In this document: positions 55,079-64,000 of the stretch, piece by piece
How positions within the stretch are numbered: the first letter of the stretch is position 1
How the letters are laid out: each line of letters begins with the position of its first letter
Assembly (NCBI RefSeq): GCF_000246855.1
Contig: NC_016609.1
Coordinates: forward strand, 7,080,744 to 7,144,743
DNA from: Niastella koreensis GR20-10
Lineage (GTDB): Bacteria; Bacteroidota; Bacteroidia; Chitinophagales; Chitinophagaceae
Direction of reading: 5' to 3'
Length of the DNA stretch: 64,000 nt
Position numbers and translations under genes: made by a program
Notes under the pieces: model-generated
Seen by the model: only the letters and a program-made list of their open reading frames with translations
Told to the model about the DNA's origin: nothing
The model's database searches: none

Positions 55079-56272
55079 ATGCGTCCATTTACACAACGAC
55101 TGGCCTCCATCGATGTATTCAGGGCACTCACCATGCTGCTGATGATCTTTGTTAACGACCTGGGCACCCTCAAAAACATTCCGCTATGGCTGGAACATAC
55201 CAAGGCCAATGAAGACGGAATGGGTTTGGCAGATACCGTGTTCCCTGCTTTTCTTTTTATTGTGGGTCTTTCTATTCCATTTGCCATTGGCAACCGCTGG
55301 GCAAAAGGAGCATCTCAAAGTAATATTCTTGGCCATATTTTAATCCGTTCTTTCGCGCTGCTGGTAATGGGTTTCTTTCATGTGAACCTGGAGAATTATA
55401 ATCACACAGTCGCCTTATTACCAAGAACGGTTTGGGAGATCTTGTTGACGATCAGTTTCTTTTTTATCTGGCTCGATTATCCATCTACACTTTCTAAAAG
55501 AAAAAAGATAATTCTGCAAGGTATTGGCGCCGGTCTGCTGGTGTTTTTAGCTGCTGTATATAAAGGCGAAAAAGACGGACAAACTGTTTGGTTGCACCCG
55601 CAATGGTGGGGCATACTGGGTTTAATTGGCTGGTCGTACCTGTTGGCTGCGTTGGTATTTCAGTTCTCAAAGGGAAGACTATCCATCTTAATTGGCGGAT
55701 TTCTTTTCTTCACCTTATTTAACATTGCCACTAAAGCAGGCTGGCTGCATATGCTGGATCCCATCAAACACTATATCTGGATCGTAGGTGATGGTTCTTT
55801 GCCTGCGCTTACTATGGCAGGTATTGTTATAGGTGTACTGTATTCCTCATTCGCTGAAAAGGAACAGTACAACAAATGTTATTGGCTCTTCTCACTGTTA
55901 GGAATACTAATGTTAGCGGGTGGCTTTGCCATCAGACCTTTAGGCGGCGGCATCTCAAAAATACATGCTACGCCATCATGGGTTGCCATTTGTACTGGTA
56001 TCAGTATCTTATTTTTTACGGGATTGATCTGGCTGGTTGACCGCAAAAAGAAACAACAATGGTTTGCAATTATAAAACCGGCCGGCACCTATACGCTTAC
56101 TGCATATCTGCTTCCATACATAATATATCCATTGGTTCAAGCAGCAGGCTTTTATTTACCTGTCTTCTTATTAACCGGCGCAGTGGGCCTGGTTAAAACA
56201 TTTGTATTCGCATTGCTGATTATTATGCTTGCGGGATTATTGGCTAAGTGGCGCATTCGATTAAAGGTGTGA
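55079..56272 (+). CDS. DUF5009 / heparan-glucosaminide acetyltransferase-like membrane protein
   Basis: A 397-residue inner-membrane protein with about ten to eleven helices. It starts QRLASIDVFRALTMLLMIFVND, a motif of the acyltransferase-like family that includes heparan alpha-glucosaminide N-acetyltransferase and DUF5009. The early DTVFPAFLFIVGLSIPF and late PLGGGISKIHATPSW segments fit too. It may move acyl groups onto glycans across the membrane. No partner gene is adjacent. The role is inferred from family only. Confidence 0.8.
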   Translation: MRPFTQRLASIDVFRALTMLLMIFVNDLGTLKNIPLWLEHTKANEDGMGLADTVFPAFLFIVGLSIPFAIGNRWAKGASQSNILGHILIRSFALLVMGFFHVNLENYNHTVALLPRTVWEILLTISFFFIWLDYPSTLSKRKKIILQGIGAGLLVFLAAVYKGEKDGQTVWLHPQWWGILGLIGWSYLLAALVFQFSKGRLSILIGGFLFFTLFNIATKAGWLHMLDPIKHYIWIVGDGSLPALTMAGIVIGVLYSSFAEKEQYNKCYWLFSLLGILMLAGGFAIRPLGGGISKIHATPSWVAICTGISILFFTGLIWLVDRKKKQQWFAIIKPAGTYTLTAYLLPYIIYPLVQAAGFYLPVFLLTGAVGLVKTFVFALLIIMLAGLLAKWRIRLKV

Positions 56273-56307
56273 CCTGTACAACCGTTAATGTTAATGTGTT
56301 CTAAATA

Positions 56308-56359
56308 ATGAAAACACAAAGGCATATAAAAGAATTTATATGTATCTTTGTGTTTTCAT
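56308..56359. repeat. Long imperfect hairpin containing a -7-like box
   Basis: ATGAAAACACAAAG (56308-56321) and CTTTGTGTTTTCAT (56346-56359) form a perfect 14-bp inverted repeat. CATATAAA/TTTATATG adds eight more pairs around an AGAA loop. The right arm carries TATCTTTG (56343-56350), a perfect TAnnTTTG match on the plus strand. Confidence 0.75.
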
Positions 56360-56399
56360 AGGATAAGGTTTAATGGTTAATGGTATTTGATTAGTACAG

Positions 56400-56427
56400 C
56401 CTTCTCGATTTATCGGGAAGGTTTTTT
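56400..56427 (+). terminator. Intrinsic terminator overlapping the PepSY gene end
   Basis: CCTTCTCGA pairs with TCGGGAAGG around TTTA, with one T-G wobble, and six T residues follow. It faces the plus strand while its right half codes for the end of the minus-strand PepSY protein. Confidence 0.75.
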
Positions 56428-57534
56428 CTTTCTTCTACCCCACCAGATCATAAACCCGGTAACGGGTAAACTGGCGGCTATCAATGATGCAAAGAATGCC
56501 AGGATCTTTCCGGGCAAACCCCCAATAGCCCCCACATGAATATCATAGTTCATTCTAAGTAACTTATCGGCTCCCTTCGCATCTTTAAACCGGCCATAAA
56601 TATGATTCACCGGTAATTCTTTCAATGTATACTGATCAAAGAAACGGTAATCGGTTTTCCAATATGTATCAGCATCTGTATTTACTGCCACTTCAATGGC
56701 CGACTTATCGCCAGCAGGAAAATGCATTTCAATGGTTGCGGCATCTCTATGTTCCTGTTGCATCTGCCTCCACAATTTATCAACCGGCAAAGCTGTTGCC
56801 CTGGTTATCTTAGTTGTATCTGATAATGGCTCCTGGTAGGTCAATGATTTTTTGCCACCAGCCGTTTTATAAATGGCATTGGCCAGTAATTGCCAGCCAA
56901 AGATCAAACCGGTAATGGCCATGAAAATAACAACCCAGGTCATATAAAAGCCAGCCACGTTGTGCAGGTCGTAATTCTTCCGGCGCCAGGCTGCATTCCA
57001 TTTTATGGAGAAGCGTTGTTTGGCCGCAGCTTTATTCCTCGGCCACCATAAAATAATGCCGGTTATCATCATCACCACAAAAATGATGGTAGCATAAATG
57101 GTAATGCGCTGTCCAACAGCTTCGGGTAACCATAAATAATAATGCCCCATCAACACGACCCTGAAAAAGTCGCGATCCATATTCTTTACCTCCAGTACTT
57201 CACCACTATAGGGATTCGCATAAATGGTATAGTAATATTCGTTACCTGGTTCAAAATTGTAAAAGGTTGCCGCCACTGCCTCGTTGCGGGCGCCATACAA
57301 TACACTGTGCAGGTGTTTTCCCGGCAATTGTTTTTCAGCAATATCCTTTAGTTGGGTCGGTTGTAAATAAGGGGTGTTTTGCGGTGCTACATAGCGGTAA
57401 GCCTTTCCTGTTAGTTTTGAAATCTCAGCCTGAAATGCATACAAACAGCCGGTTACGGCAATAATAAAAACAACAATGCCCGAGGTAAATCCCAGCCACA
57501 AATGAACTTTTCCAATAATCTTTTTAACGGTCAT
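56410..57534 (-). CDS. PepSY-associated transmembrane protein (iron/siderophore reductase-like)
   Basis: A 374-residue inner-membrane protein with four helices: one at 14-36, two in the middle (about 140-160 and 190-215) and one near the end (about 340-362). Conserved histidines lie next to helices (KVHLWLGF, GHYYLWL, DLHNVAG, YDIHVGAIGG), the pattern of PepSY-TM proteins that often carry heme and reduce ferric siderophores. It lies downstream of an AraC regulator on the same strand and next to the heme locus, which suggests iron use. The end is read through the terminator of the convergent neighbour. Confidence 0.85.
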   Translation of the reverse strand: MTVKKIIGKVHLWLGFTSGIVVFIIAVTGCLYAFQAEISKLTGKAYRYVAPQNTPYLQPTQLKDIAEKQLPGKHLHSVLYGARNEAVAATFYNFEPGNEYYYTIYANPYSGEVLEVKNMDRDFFRVVLMGHYYLWLPEAVGQRITIYATIIFVVMMITGIILWWPRNKAAAKQRFSIKWNAAWRRKNYDLHNVAGFYMTWVVIFMAITGLIFGWQLLANAIYKTAGGKKSLTYQEPLSDTTKITRATALPVDKLWRQMQQEHRDAATIEMHFPAGDKSAIEVAVNTDADTYWKTDYRFFDQYTLKELPVNHIYGRFKDAKGADKLLRMNYDIHVGAIGGLPGKILAFFASLIAASLPVTGFMIWWGRRKKKPSR

Positions 57535-57614
57535 AACAGGACATACAAACCTATTATATAACCGAATTTAGACTATTACTCAAAAAGGAAATTGATTTAC
57601 GCGAAGAGGAAAAC

Positions 57615-57703
57615 CGCTGAAGGCTGAACACATGGCTCGCGCATTCTCAGCATTCACTTCTATTATCTGTATTTCGCGTTAAGCGTTCTGTGTTAAGCAT
57701 TAA
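57615..57703. repeat. Heptamer islands between AraC and PepSY genes
   Basis: Two GCTGAAG-type units (57615-57628) and four GCGTTAA-type units (57676-57703) repeat the word set of the nadE/gldB spacer. The right island reaches the AraC stop codon. Confidence 0.8.
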
Positions 57704-58653
57704 TGAAGCAGCAATTCACACGGTTTCAACCCGGTTTGCTTTTTAAAAGCAGTGGAGAAGTGTGAGATAGAAGAATAGCCCAGCATCATAGATACTTCGG
57801 TTACAGTTAACCCTTTCTCATATAATAAATACCGTGCATGCTCCATGCGCTGGCTTTGGTAGAAGTCGAAGATGGTAGTGCCGTATAATTCTTTGAATCC
57901 CTTTTTCAGATAGCATTCATTGATGGCTACTTTACGGCTCAGTTCTTTAATAGTAATAGGCTCGCCAATATGTTGCAGTAAGATCTCCCGGGCTTTAATG
58001 ATCTTTTCGCGATCGGCTTCGTTAGCCAGGAATTTGCACTGGAAAGGTTCGATTTCTTTTTCATCGCCCAGCATACATTCGAGGCTGTATAACAACAGCA
58101 TCTGGCTTTGGCCATTGATAAAGATATTTTCCAGGCTATCTGTATAAGTATGTCCTAACAGGGCTTCCAGCACCTGGCGGGTGCGGCCGCATAAAGGAAG
58201 GATTTTCGAGAAAGAAGAAGGATGCACAAACTGTAATACCTCATCGGTAATGGTCTTCAGTTTACCGGGTTTTACAAATTGCGACAGGTGCACAGATAAG
58301 AAACGGAAGGTCATCACATCAATGCTTTCTACTCTTTCGGCACAGGCCTTTGATGTATTCAGTTTACACTGATCGCATTCCACCTCTTTCTGATTACAAT
58401 ACATATTACCCGAAATACAAAAACGAAGCTCCACATAGTTCTCCTGCGGCGCCGACTTTTTGTAATGATATACCAGCACCCCGGTATCCTCAATATTCCA
58501 TTGCGGATGTTTCCGGTATCTTTTAATGGCATACTGAACCGAACCAGGCATCTGTTGCTCTTTTTCCTGCAACAGCTGTAACTGATCGTGCATGATCGGC
58601 TGCTTGTAAGCCAGTGAAAGTATATCAGGAGGATTATACATATTCGGGTGCAA
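57700..58653 (-). CDS. AraC family regulator with a four-cysteine cluster
   Basis: The 317 residues (Met1 or Met5 start) have an N-terminal sensor half and a C-terminal AraC DNA-binding domain (about 215-317) with the two helix-turn-helix motifs (ITIKELSRKVAINECYLKKGF and SMMLGYSSISHFSTAFKKQTG, seen as patterns). The sensor half contains four Cys in CNQKEVECDQCK...C with spacing C-x6-C-x2-C-x7-C, which could bind a metal or iron-sulfur cluster. Lying just upstream of the PepSY gene, it may be an iron-responsive activator like PchR. The metal binding is inferred. Confidence 0.85.
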   Translation of the reverse strand: MHPNMYNPPDILSLAYKQPIMHDQLQLLQEKEQQMPGSVQYAIKRYRKHPQWNIEDTGVLVYHYKKSAPQENYVELRFCISGNMYCNQKEVECDQCKLNTSKACAERVESIDVMTFRFLSVHLSQFVKPGKLKTITDEVLQFVHPSSFSKILPLCGRTRQVLEALLGHTYTDSLENIFINGQSQMLLLYSLECMLGDEKEIEPFQCKFLANEADREKIIKAREILLQHIGEPITIKELSRKVAINECYLKKGFKELYGTTIFDFYQSQRMEHARYLLYEKGLTVTEVSMMLGYSSISHFSTAFKKQTGLKPCELLLH

Positions 58654-58724
58654 ATTTACAGGTACAACGTTAAAATTCCCAATGGTTTGTCGGTTCGCTG
58701 GTCATGGAAATGTCAGAATACGGC

Positions 58725-58922
58725 TGTAAGCTTTAAGCCATAAGCTGTAAGCAAATACAGTTATAATCTGCAAGCCATGCAGTTGCATCATAAACCGGGA
58801 ACAGTAACGTACCGGAAATTAAAATTGTTTGCTGAACATTTAAAAAGGTGACCAGTGAGACTGACCACTAATAACTGCCGCGCAGCGGTGTATTGCTTAT
58901 AGCTTACAGCTTGCAGCTTGAG
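58725..58922. repeat. Inverted heptamer island pair, GTAAGC / GCTTACA type
   Basis: Four TGTAAGC-type units (58725-58752) and four GCTTACA-type units (58895-58922) are reverse complements. They bracket the spacer between the AraC start and the M23 peptidase stop. GATTACA and GCTTGAG also occur near 51572-51585. Confidence 0.9.
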
Positions 58923-58935
58923 GCTGTTTTCGTGA

Positions 58936-59907
58936 TTAATCGAAGCTCTGGTTGCTTGAAGATGACATCTTCAGCAAACGGTCATACTGTTCAGGTGAAA
59001 GGTCGTTGTAGAAGAAGTAAACCGGATCGAGGTGGGTGCCATTCTTATGTACCTCGTAGTGACAGTGGGGACCGGTTGATTTTCCGGTACTGCCTACCCA
59101 GCCAATGATCTCGCCACGTTTGATCTTGTCGCCGGGTTTCACTTTGATCTTGTACATGTGGCCATACAGCGTTTCATAACCATAACCATGGCTTAAAACC
59201 ACGTGATTACCGTAGCCATTACCCAAATTACCAGCCACTTTTACCACGCCATTGGCGGTGGCGTAAATTGGCGTACCCTGGGGAGCGGCAAAGTCGAGAC
59301 CAGCGTGCATTTTAACCGTTTTATACACCGGGTCAATGCGGTAGCCAAAACCGGAAGCCAGGCGCTTCAGGTCGCTGTTGCTAACCGGCTGAATGGCAGG
59401 CGTACAGGCCAATAGCTGTTCTTTGTTCTTGATAAAGCCGGTTATTTCAACATATGATTTCTCCTGGGAGCCCATGCGGTTCTCCAGGTTGTGGAGGGAG
59501 CGTACAATTGAGTTTTCCAGCTCGTAATTGGTCATGCTGGCCACCATTTCATTTTCTTTCTGCTGGGCCATTTCCTTGGCGCGCATGCTGTCGGGAATGG
59601 GATTGGCCTCGAAAATGGTGCGGTAGATATCGTTATCCCGTTCTTCCAGCTGGGTCATGCGTTGCTGCATTTTCGCAACCTGTTCATCCAGCACCCAGTA
59701 GCGCTCCTGCAGCTGTTCGTTGTACTGCATCAACGCCTTTTCCTTGGTGGAAGGAAAATACCGGTAAGCCACGGAAACGATAATGATAGAGGTAACTATA
59801 GCGGCCGACATGAAACCTAGTACCCGCAGCAGCTTTACGTGCAGCGGAGTCTCCAGTTTTTCATAACGGAGTGTATTGGTATTGTAGTAGTACTTTATTT
59901 TCTTCAT
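58936..59907 (-). CDS. M23 family peptidoglycan endopeptidase, membrane-anchored
   Basis: The 323-residue protein has a cytoplasmic start, one membrane helix (about 31-53), a coiled-coil (about 58-150) and a C-terminal LytM/M23 domain with the zinc ligands HAGLDFAAP, and the late HCHYEVHKNG. It probably cuts peptide crosslinks in the periplasm during growth. I chose MKKIKYYYNT at 59907; an extension of 12 residues to 59943 has no family support. The Bacteroidota M23 type with this KYYYNTNTLRYEKL start is common. Divergent from alaS. Confidence 0.9.
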   Translation of the reverse strand: MKKIKYYYNTNTLRYEKLETPLHVKLLRVLGFMSAAIVTSIIIVSVAYRYFPSTKEKALMQYNEQLQERYWVLDEQVAKMQQRMTQLEERDNDIYRTIFEANPIPDSMRAKEMAQQKENEMVASMTNYELENSIVRSLHNLENRMGSQEKSYVEITGFIKNKEQLLACTPAIQPVSNSDLKRLASGFGYRIDPVYKTVKMHAGLDFAAPQGTPIYATANGVVKVAGNLGNGYGNHVVLSHGYGYETLYGHMYKIKVKPGDKIKRGEIIGWVGSTGKSTGPHCHYEVHKNGTHLDPVYFFYNDLSPEQYDRLLKMSSSSNQSFD

Positions 59908-59960
59908 GGATACAAGCCGATTACCAAGGTTGCTTTTCAGCAAAACAGCCCGAATTAAAT

Positions 59961-59968
59961 TACCTTTG
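59961..59968 (+). promoter_or_regulatory. -7 box of alaS
   Basis: TACCTTTG is a full TAnnTTTG match 75 bp before the alaS ATG. It lies in the 136-bp divergent spacer with the M23 gene. Confidence 0.45.
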
Positions 59969-60043
59969 CAGCCGTTGCCTCATCGGTAACATTTACAAAT
60001 ATAAAGGCTTAAGAGTCAATTTTTATCAAAGATCGTTCCGTTT

Positions 60044-62683
60044 ATGATGACCAGCGCAGAAATACGACAGCTATTTATGGAATTTTTCCGTAATAAGGGA
60101 CATGAAATTGTACCATCGGCCCCTATTGTGGTAAAAAACGACCCTACCCTGCTCTTTACCAATGCAGGTATGAACCAGTTTAAAGATTACTTCCTTGGAA
60201 ATAAAAAGGCCCCTTTTCCCCGGGTGGCGGATACCCAAAAATGCCTTCGCGTAAGTGGTAAACACAACGACCTGGAAGAGGTAGGCGTTGATACTTACCA
60301 CCATACGATGTTTGAAATGCTCGGCAACTGGAGTTTTGGCGACTATTTCAAGAAGGAAGCCATTGCCTGGAGCTGGGAATTGCTCACCGAAGTATACAAA
60401 ATACCCAAAGACCGGTTATATGTAACTTATTTTCAAGGTGATACAGCCGAAAACCTGGCCAAGGACGAGGAAGCCTTTAACGAATGGAGCAAATTCGTGG
60501 CCCCCGACCGCATATTACCCGGCAATAAAAAAGACAATTTCTGGGAAATGGGCGACACCGGCCCCTGCGGTCCCTGTTCTGAAATACACGTGGATTGCCG
60601 CAGCGACGAAGAAAGAAAGCAGCAAAGCGGCGCCGAACTGGTGAATAATGACCATCCCCAGGTTATCGAGATCTGGAACAACGTGTTTATGCAGTTCAAC
60701 CGGAAAAAGGATGGTTCGCTGGAACCCCTTCCTGCCAAACATGTGGATACGGGAATGGGCTTTGAGCGCCTGGTAAGGGTGCTGCAAAGCAAACAATCGA
60801 ATTACGATTCCGATATTTTTACCGGCACCATCGCGGCTATTGAAACCATCGCCAAAAAGAAATACGACCCCAACACGCCGCAATCAACCAGCGCCGACTG
60901 GCATAAAGCAGTTGCCTTCCGGGTTCTGGCCGATCATATCCGCGCCATCAGCTTTACCATAGCCGATGGTCAACTGCCATCCAACACCGGGGCTGGTTAT
61001 GTGATCCGCCGCATTTTACGCCGGGCCGTTCGTTACTATTATACGTTTCTCGATTATAAACAACCCCTGCTGCACCAACTGGTGCCCGTGCTGGCTACCC
61101 AGTTCCAAACGGTTTTCCCCGAACTGCAGCAGCAACAGGACTTTGTTGCCAAGGTAATAAAGGAAGAAGAAGACGCTTTCCTGCGCACGCTGGAAAAGGG
61201 ATTGAAGAAGATCGATGAGATCATCGGTTCTGCCAAAAACAAGGTCGTTAATGGCTCAGCCGCTTTTGAGTTGTACGATACCTATGGTTTCCCTATTGAC
61301 CTTACCAGGTTGATAGCCCGGGAAAATAACCTCGAAGTAGACGAGGATGGCTTTAAAGCCGAAATGAATCAGCAAAAAGACCGCGCCCGTGCTGCTACAG
61401 CCATTAGTGCGGAAGACTGGGTGGTACTGAATGAAAATAGTAACACCGGCTTTATCGGGTACGATCATACCCAGGCCGAAGCCAAAGTAATAAAATACCG
61501 TAAGGTAACTGCCAAAGGAAAGACCTCCTTTCAACTGGTGCTGAACACCACCCCTTTTTATGCTGAAAGCGGCGGACAGGTGGGCGATACCGGTGCCTTA
61601 TTCTTTGAAGGTGAAGAAGTGGCTGTAATTGACACTAAAAAAGAAAATGACCTCATCATACATTTTGTAGAGAAACTGCCGATCAATATAACCGGTATTG
61701 TCGATGCCCGCATCGATACAATCCGCCGGGCAAGAACTGCTGTTCACCACTCAGCCACCCACCTGCTGCACGCAGCTCTTCGTAAAGTACTGGGCACACA
61801 CGTGGCGCAAAAAGGCTCGCTGGTTAACGATGAATACCTGCGGTTCGACTTCTCGCATTTCGCCAAAATGACCACCGATGAAATTACAAAAGTAGAGGCT
61901 CTTGTAAACGAGAAGATCCGCGCCAACATACCGGTAGTTATAAAAGAATTGCCAAAGGAAGAAGCCCTGAAACTGGGCGCTATGGCCTTGTTTGGCGAAA
62001 AGTATGGCGATGTGGTACGTGTAGTAATTATGGACCCCGCCTATTCGGTTGAGTTATGTGGTGGTACCCACGTAGGCGCTACAGGCGAACTGGGTTTGTT
62101 TAAAATAAAACACGAAACAGCAGTAGCCGCTGGTGTTCGCCGTATAGAAGCTATTAGCGGACTCGCAGCAGAACAATACATAACTGAACAATTAGGCCAG
62201 CTGCATCAGGTGAAGGAAGAGCTGAAAAGCCCCGCCGATCTGCTGAAAGCCGTTCAGAACCTGGCTGCTGACAACAGCGACCTGAAGAAAAAGCTGGAAC
62301 ACCTGGAGAACCGCATACTGGTAGGCGTTCGCAATGAATTATTGCATAAAGATGAGATCATCAACGGCGTTACATTCGTAGGTGCTATTGTTGAAGTAGG
62401 CAATGCCGATGCATTAAAGAAATTGTGTTTCGATATGAAAGGTCACCTGAACGATCATGTGATAGTGTTGTGCTCAAACATCGGCGGCAAACCATTTGTG
62501 GCTGTAGGTATTGCCGATACAGTAGCAGCCGCCCGTTCGCTCGATGCCGGCAAGATCATAAAAGAGCACATTGCCCCCCTGATAAAAGGTGGCGGTGGCG
62601 GACAAAAAACCCTGGCCACAGCCGGTGGACAGGATGCCAGCAACCTGCAACAAGTAATAGATAAAGTGAAAAGTTTACTGTAA
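60044..62683 (+). CDS. alaS: Alanyl-tRNA synthetase
   Basis: Class II synthetase of 879 residues. The aminoacylation domain shows NDPTLLFTNAGMNQFKDYF and GCGPCSEIHVDC-type motifs. The editing domain has HHSATHLLHAAL and the CGGTHV zinc motif. The C-terminal part includes the DHHA1 region with GGGGGQ. Either of the two adjacent ATG codons may be used. It is followed by an M28 peptidase gene after only 9 bp, so they are probably cotranscribed. Confidence 0.97.
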   Translation: MMTSAEIRQLFMEFFRNKGHEIVPSAPIVVKNDPTLLFTNAGMNQFKDYFLGNKKAPFPRVADTQKCLRVSGKHNDLEEVGVDTYHHTMFEMLGNWSFGDYFKKEAIAWSWELLTEVYKIPKDRLYVTYFQGDTAENLAKDEEAFNEWSKFVAPDRILPGNKKDNFWEMGDTGPCGPCSEIHVDCRSDEERKQQSGAELVNNDHPQVIEIWNNVFMQFNRKKDGSLEPLPAKHVDTGMGFERLVRVLQSKQSNYDSDIFTGTIAAIETIAKKKYDPNTPQSTSADWHKAVAFRVLADHIRAISFTIADGQLPSNTGAGYVIRRILRRAVRYYYTFLDYKQPLLHQLVPVLATQFQTVFPELQQQQDFVAKVIKEEEDAFLRTLEKGLKKIDEIIGSAKNKVVNGSAAFELYDTYGFPIDLTRLIARENNLEVDEDGFKAEMNQQKDRARAATAISAEDWVVLNENSNTGFIGYDHTQAEAKVIKYRKVTAKGKTSFQLVLNTTPFYAESGGQVGDTGALFFEGEEVAVIDTKKENDLIIHFVEKLPINITGIVDARIDTIRRARTAVHHSATHLLHAALRKVLGTHVAQKGSLVNDEYLRFDFSHFAKMTTDEITKVEALVNEKIRANIPVVIKELPKEEALKLGAMALFGEKYGDVVRVVIMDPAYSVELCGGTHVGATGELGLFKIKHETAVAAGVRRIEAISGLAAEQYITEQLGQLHQVKEELKSPADLLKAVQNLAADNSDLKKKLEHLENRILVGVRNELLHKDEIINGVTFVGAIVEVGNADALKKLCFDMKGHLNDHVIVLCSNIGGKPFVAVGIADTVAAARSLDAGKIIKEHIAPLIKGGGGGQKTLATAGGQDASNLQQVIDKVKSLL

Positions 62684-62692
62684 TACCGGCGA

Positions 62693-63733
62693 ATGCTATA
62701 CCGTATCCGATTGTTCCTTATTATATCCTTGTGTTGCCAGGCAGCTATTGGTAAGGCTCAGTCAGTATCTATTGATTCAATTATAACCGTTTCGTCCCTG
62801 AAGGCCCTGGTGCAAACACTGGCGGCAGACAGCTTTCAGGGACGCCTTTCAGGTACCAAAAAGGCAACCGAAGCGGCCACGTTTGTTAGTGAAGAATTTA
62901 AGAACGCCGGCATTATGCCCTTGTTGGAAAACAAGGATTACCTGCTTCCTTATCAACTTCCGGCTGAAATAAAATATTGGGGACTGGCCCAACCTGTCTT
63001 TAATTTTCAGCCTCCCACCCAATTAGTTGCTTACAATGTAATAGGCGTATTACCAGGAACTTCAAAAGCAAAGGAGGTCATTGTTTTCAGCGCACACCTC
63101 GATCACATAGGCACAAAAAAATACAGCATCCACTACCAGTTAAGTGAAAAAGGAAACCCTGAAGAAACAGATGATATTTATAATGGCGCCAACGACAATG
63201 CATCAGGCATCAGCGGTCTTATTCATTTAGCCCGCTATTTTGCCCAACGACCGAACCGGGAACGAACCATTTTGTTCATTGCATTTTCTGGCGAAGAAGA
63301 AGGGTTGCTTGGTTCTAAAGAGCTGGTAAAAAGGCTGGATACCAAAGCCATCAAAGCGGTGATCAATATGGATATGATCGGCCGGCCAATAGCAGCGGAT
63401 AAAAAATATCCATACATAACCGGCGACAAACATTCGAACCTGATAAAACTGCTCAATGAAAAGTTAATTGAGTTAGCACCCACCTACGGCAGCAACTTCT
63501 TCAAAGGCGACCCATTTCCCAAAGACCATTTATACATGCGGTCAGACAACTATTCCTTTGCCCGGGAAAACATTCCAGCTCATACCATCATGTGTACTTC
63601 TCCCCACGATATGTTTTATCATTCCCTTAATGATGAAGTAGAAACGCTTGACTATCCGTTTATGGCAGAAGTGGTAAAAGCCATTGCACTGGCTGCTGAA
63701 GGCCTCGTAAATGGGTCAGACACCCCCCATTAA
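62693..63733 (+). CDS. Secreted M28 family metallopeptidase
   Basis: A 346-residue exported zinc peptidase with a signal peptide (about 1-23, GKAQS). Ligands and catalytic residues are visible in FSAHLDHIG (His, Asp), NGANDNASGI (bridging Asp), SGEEEGLLGS (Glu-Glu), INMDMIGRP (Asp) and late CTSPHDMFYHSLND (His). It is shorter than the other M28 protein at 19.3-20.6 kb and keeps the usual MDMIG Asp. It follows alaS closely. Target peptides are unknown. Confidence 0.9.
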   Translation: MLYRIRLFLIISLCCQAAIGKAQSVSIDSIITVSSLKALVQTLAADSFQGRLSGTKKATEAATFVSEEFKNAGIMPLLENKDYLLPYQLPAEIKYWGLAQPVFNFQPPTQLVAYNVIGVLPGTSKAKEVIVFSAHLDHIGTKKYSIHYQLSEKGNPEETDDIYNGANDNASGISGLIHLARYFAQRPNRERTILFIAFSGEEEGLLGSKELVKRLDTKAIKAVINMDMIGRPIAADKKYPYITGDKHSNLIKLLNEKLIELAPTYGSNFFKGDPFPKDHLYMRSDNYSFARENIPAHTIMCTSPHDMFYHSLNDEVETLDYPFMAEVVKAIALAAEGLVNGSDTPH

Positions 63734-63783
63734 CTACCCCAACCTTAACATTTCCGAAAATTTTCGTATTTCAATTAAATTCC

Positions 63784-63791
63784 TATATTTG
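63784..63791 (+). promoter_or_regulatory. -7 box of the last gene
   Basis: TATATTTG is a full TAnnTTTG match, 17 bp after a TTTTCG stretch and 54 bp before the ATG at 63845. Confidence 0.5.
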
Positions 63792-63844
63792 ATGTACGAA
63801 ACTTGACGTAGTCGATTTTAAATACTTAAAAAACACTTGATACA

Positions 63845-64000
63845 ATGAAACGATTTCTGATTTCCTGCACCGCCCTTGCAGCCGTTTCCCTGCTATTGTG
63901 CCAGCCCCTGGCAGCCCAGGATTCAAAGGACAAGGATAAGGACAAATCCATCATGAAGGATAATGAAGAGATCATTATCAAACGTAAGGGCGACAAAGAC
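63845..64000 (+). CDS. Exported protein, N-terminus only (cut by window end)
   Basis: The first 52 codons are visible. They encode a signal peptide (MKRFLISCTALAAVSLLLCQ, cleavage probably after LAAQ) and then a highly charged linker (DSKDKDKDKS, EEIIIKRKGDKD). The rest lies outside the window. Such a start is seen in periplasmic PDZ-type proteins of Bacteroidota, but no domain can be confirmed here. Confidence 0.75.
   Translation, partial: MKRFLISCTALAAVSLLLCQPLAAQDSKDKDKDKSIMKDNEEIIIKRKGDKD

Overview
The window looks like a chromosomal segment of a Bacteroidota bacterium, most likely Chitinophagaceae (Niastella/Chitinophaga-like). The evidence is a gliding lipoprotein (GldB), a DUF3078 protein, a carbamoyltransferase of the Bacteroides succinylornithine type, a class II (B12) ribonucleotide reductase, TAnnTTTG-type -7 promoter boxes and moderate GC. 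No rRNA, tRNA, phage, insertion sequence or CRISPR array was found. Almost all genes are housekeeping or biosynthetic. The unusual content lies in the spacers.

Layout. 0-9.5 kb: nadE, gldB, a YcxB-like membrane protein, a 1.35-kb gene-free block with two helically phased arrays (20-nt and 21-nt units), nrdJ and a DUF2490 protein. 9.5-19.3 kb: a GGGP-synthase-like gene, then a long leader with a candidate attenuator, then the arginine operon (GNAT acyltransferase, argG, argC, argD, argF', argB, argE, argH). argF' has Val90, which predicts the N-succinyl route. argC is out of frame because of one extra copy of a 7-bp repeat. 19.3-33.5 kb: M28 peptidase, LytTR/LytS two-component pair, dxs, L,D-transpeptidase-like protein, scpA, DUF3078, mscL, ppk2, DMT exporter, frr, WecA/MraY-like transferase, an N-terminal transketolase subunit without its partner, and a CdiA-C-like nuclease-fold protein. 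33.6-43.9 kb: LolC/E-like permease, rbfA, MsbA-like ABC exporter, DPP-IV-like peptidase, a DksA-like protein with a histone-H1-like tail, and ileS. 43.9-45.1 kb: a gene-free block with a 7-bp tandem array and mutually exclusive hairpins.

45.1-54.9 kb is a heme locus: hemJ and hemH on the minus strand, and hemA-hemC-hemD-hemE-hemF-hemB-hemL on the plus strand. Together they cover every step from glutamyl-tRNA to protoheme. 55-64 kb: DUF5009 membrane protein, PepSY-TM protein, AraC regulator with a cysteine cluster, M23 peptidase, alaS, M28 peptidase and the start of an exported protein cut by the window end.

The main observation is a family of micro-repeat islands. Nearly every larger spacer carries about four degenerate units held in exact 7-bp register (less often 8, 9 or 11 bp). 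They often occur as two islands with reverse-complementary words, one near each flanking gene. The same words recur at distant loci. The islands also enter genes: they break argC, add an in-frame linker to hemC and form the end of hemE. A different palindrome is inserted in frame in ileS. They resemble the heptameric STRR repeats of cyanobacteria in form.
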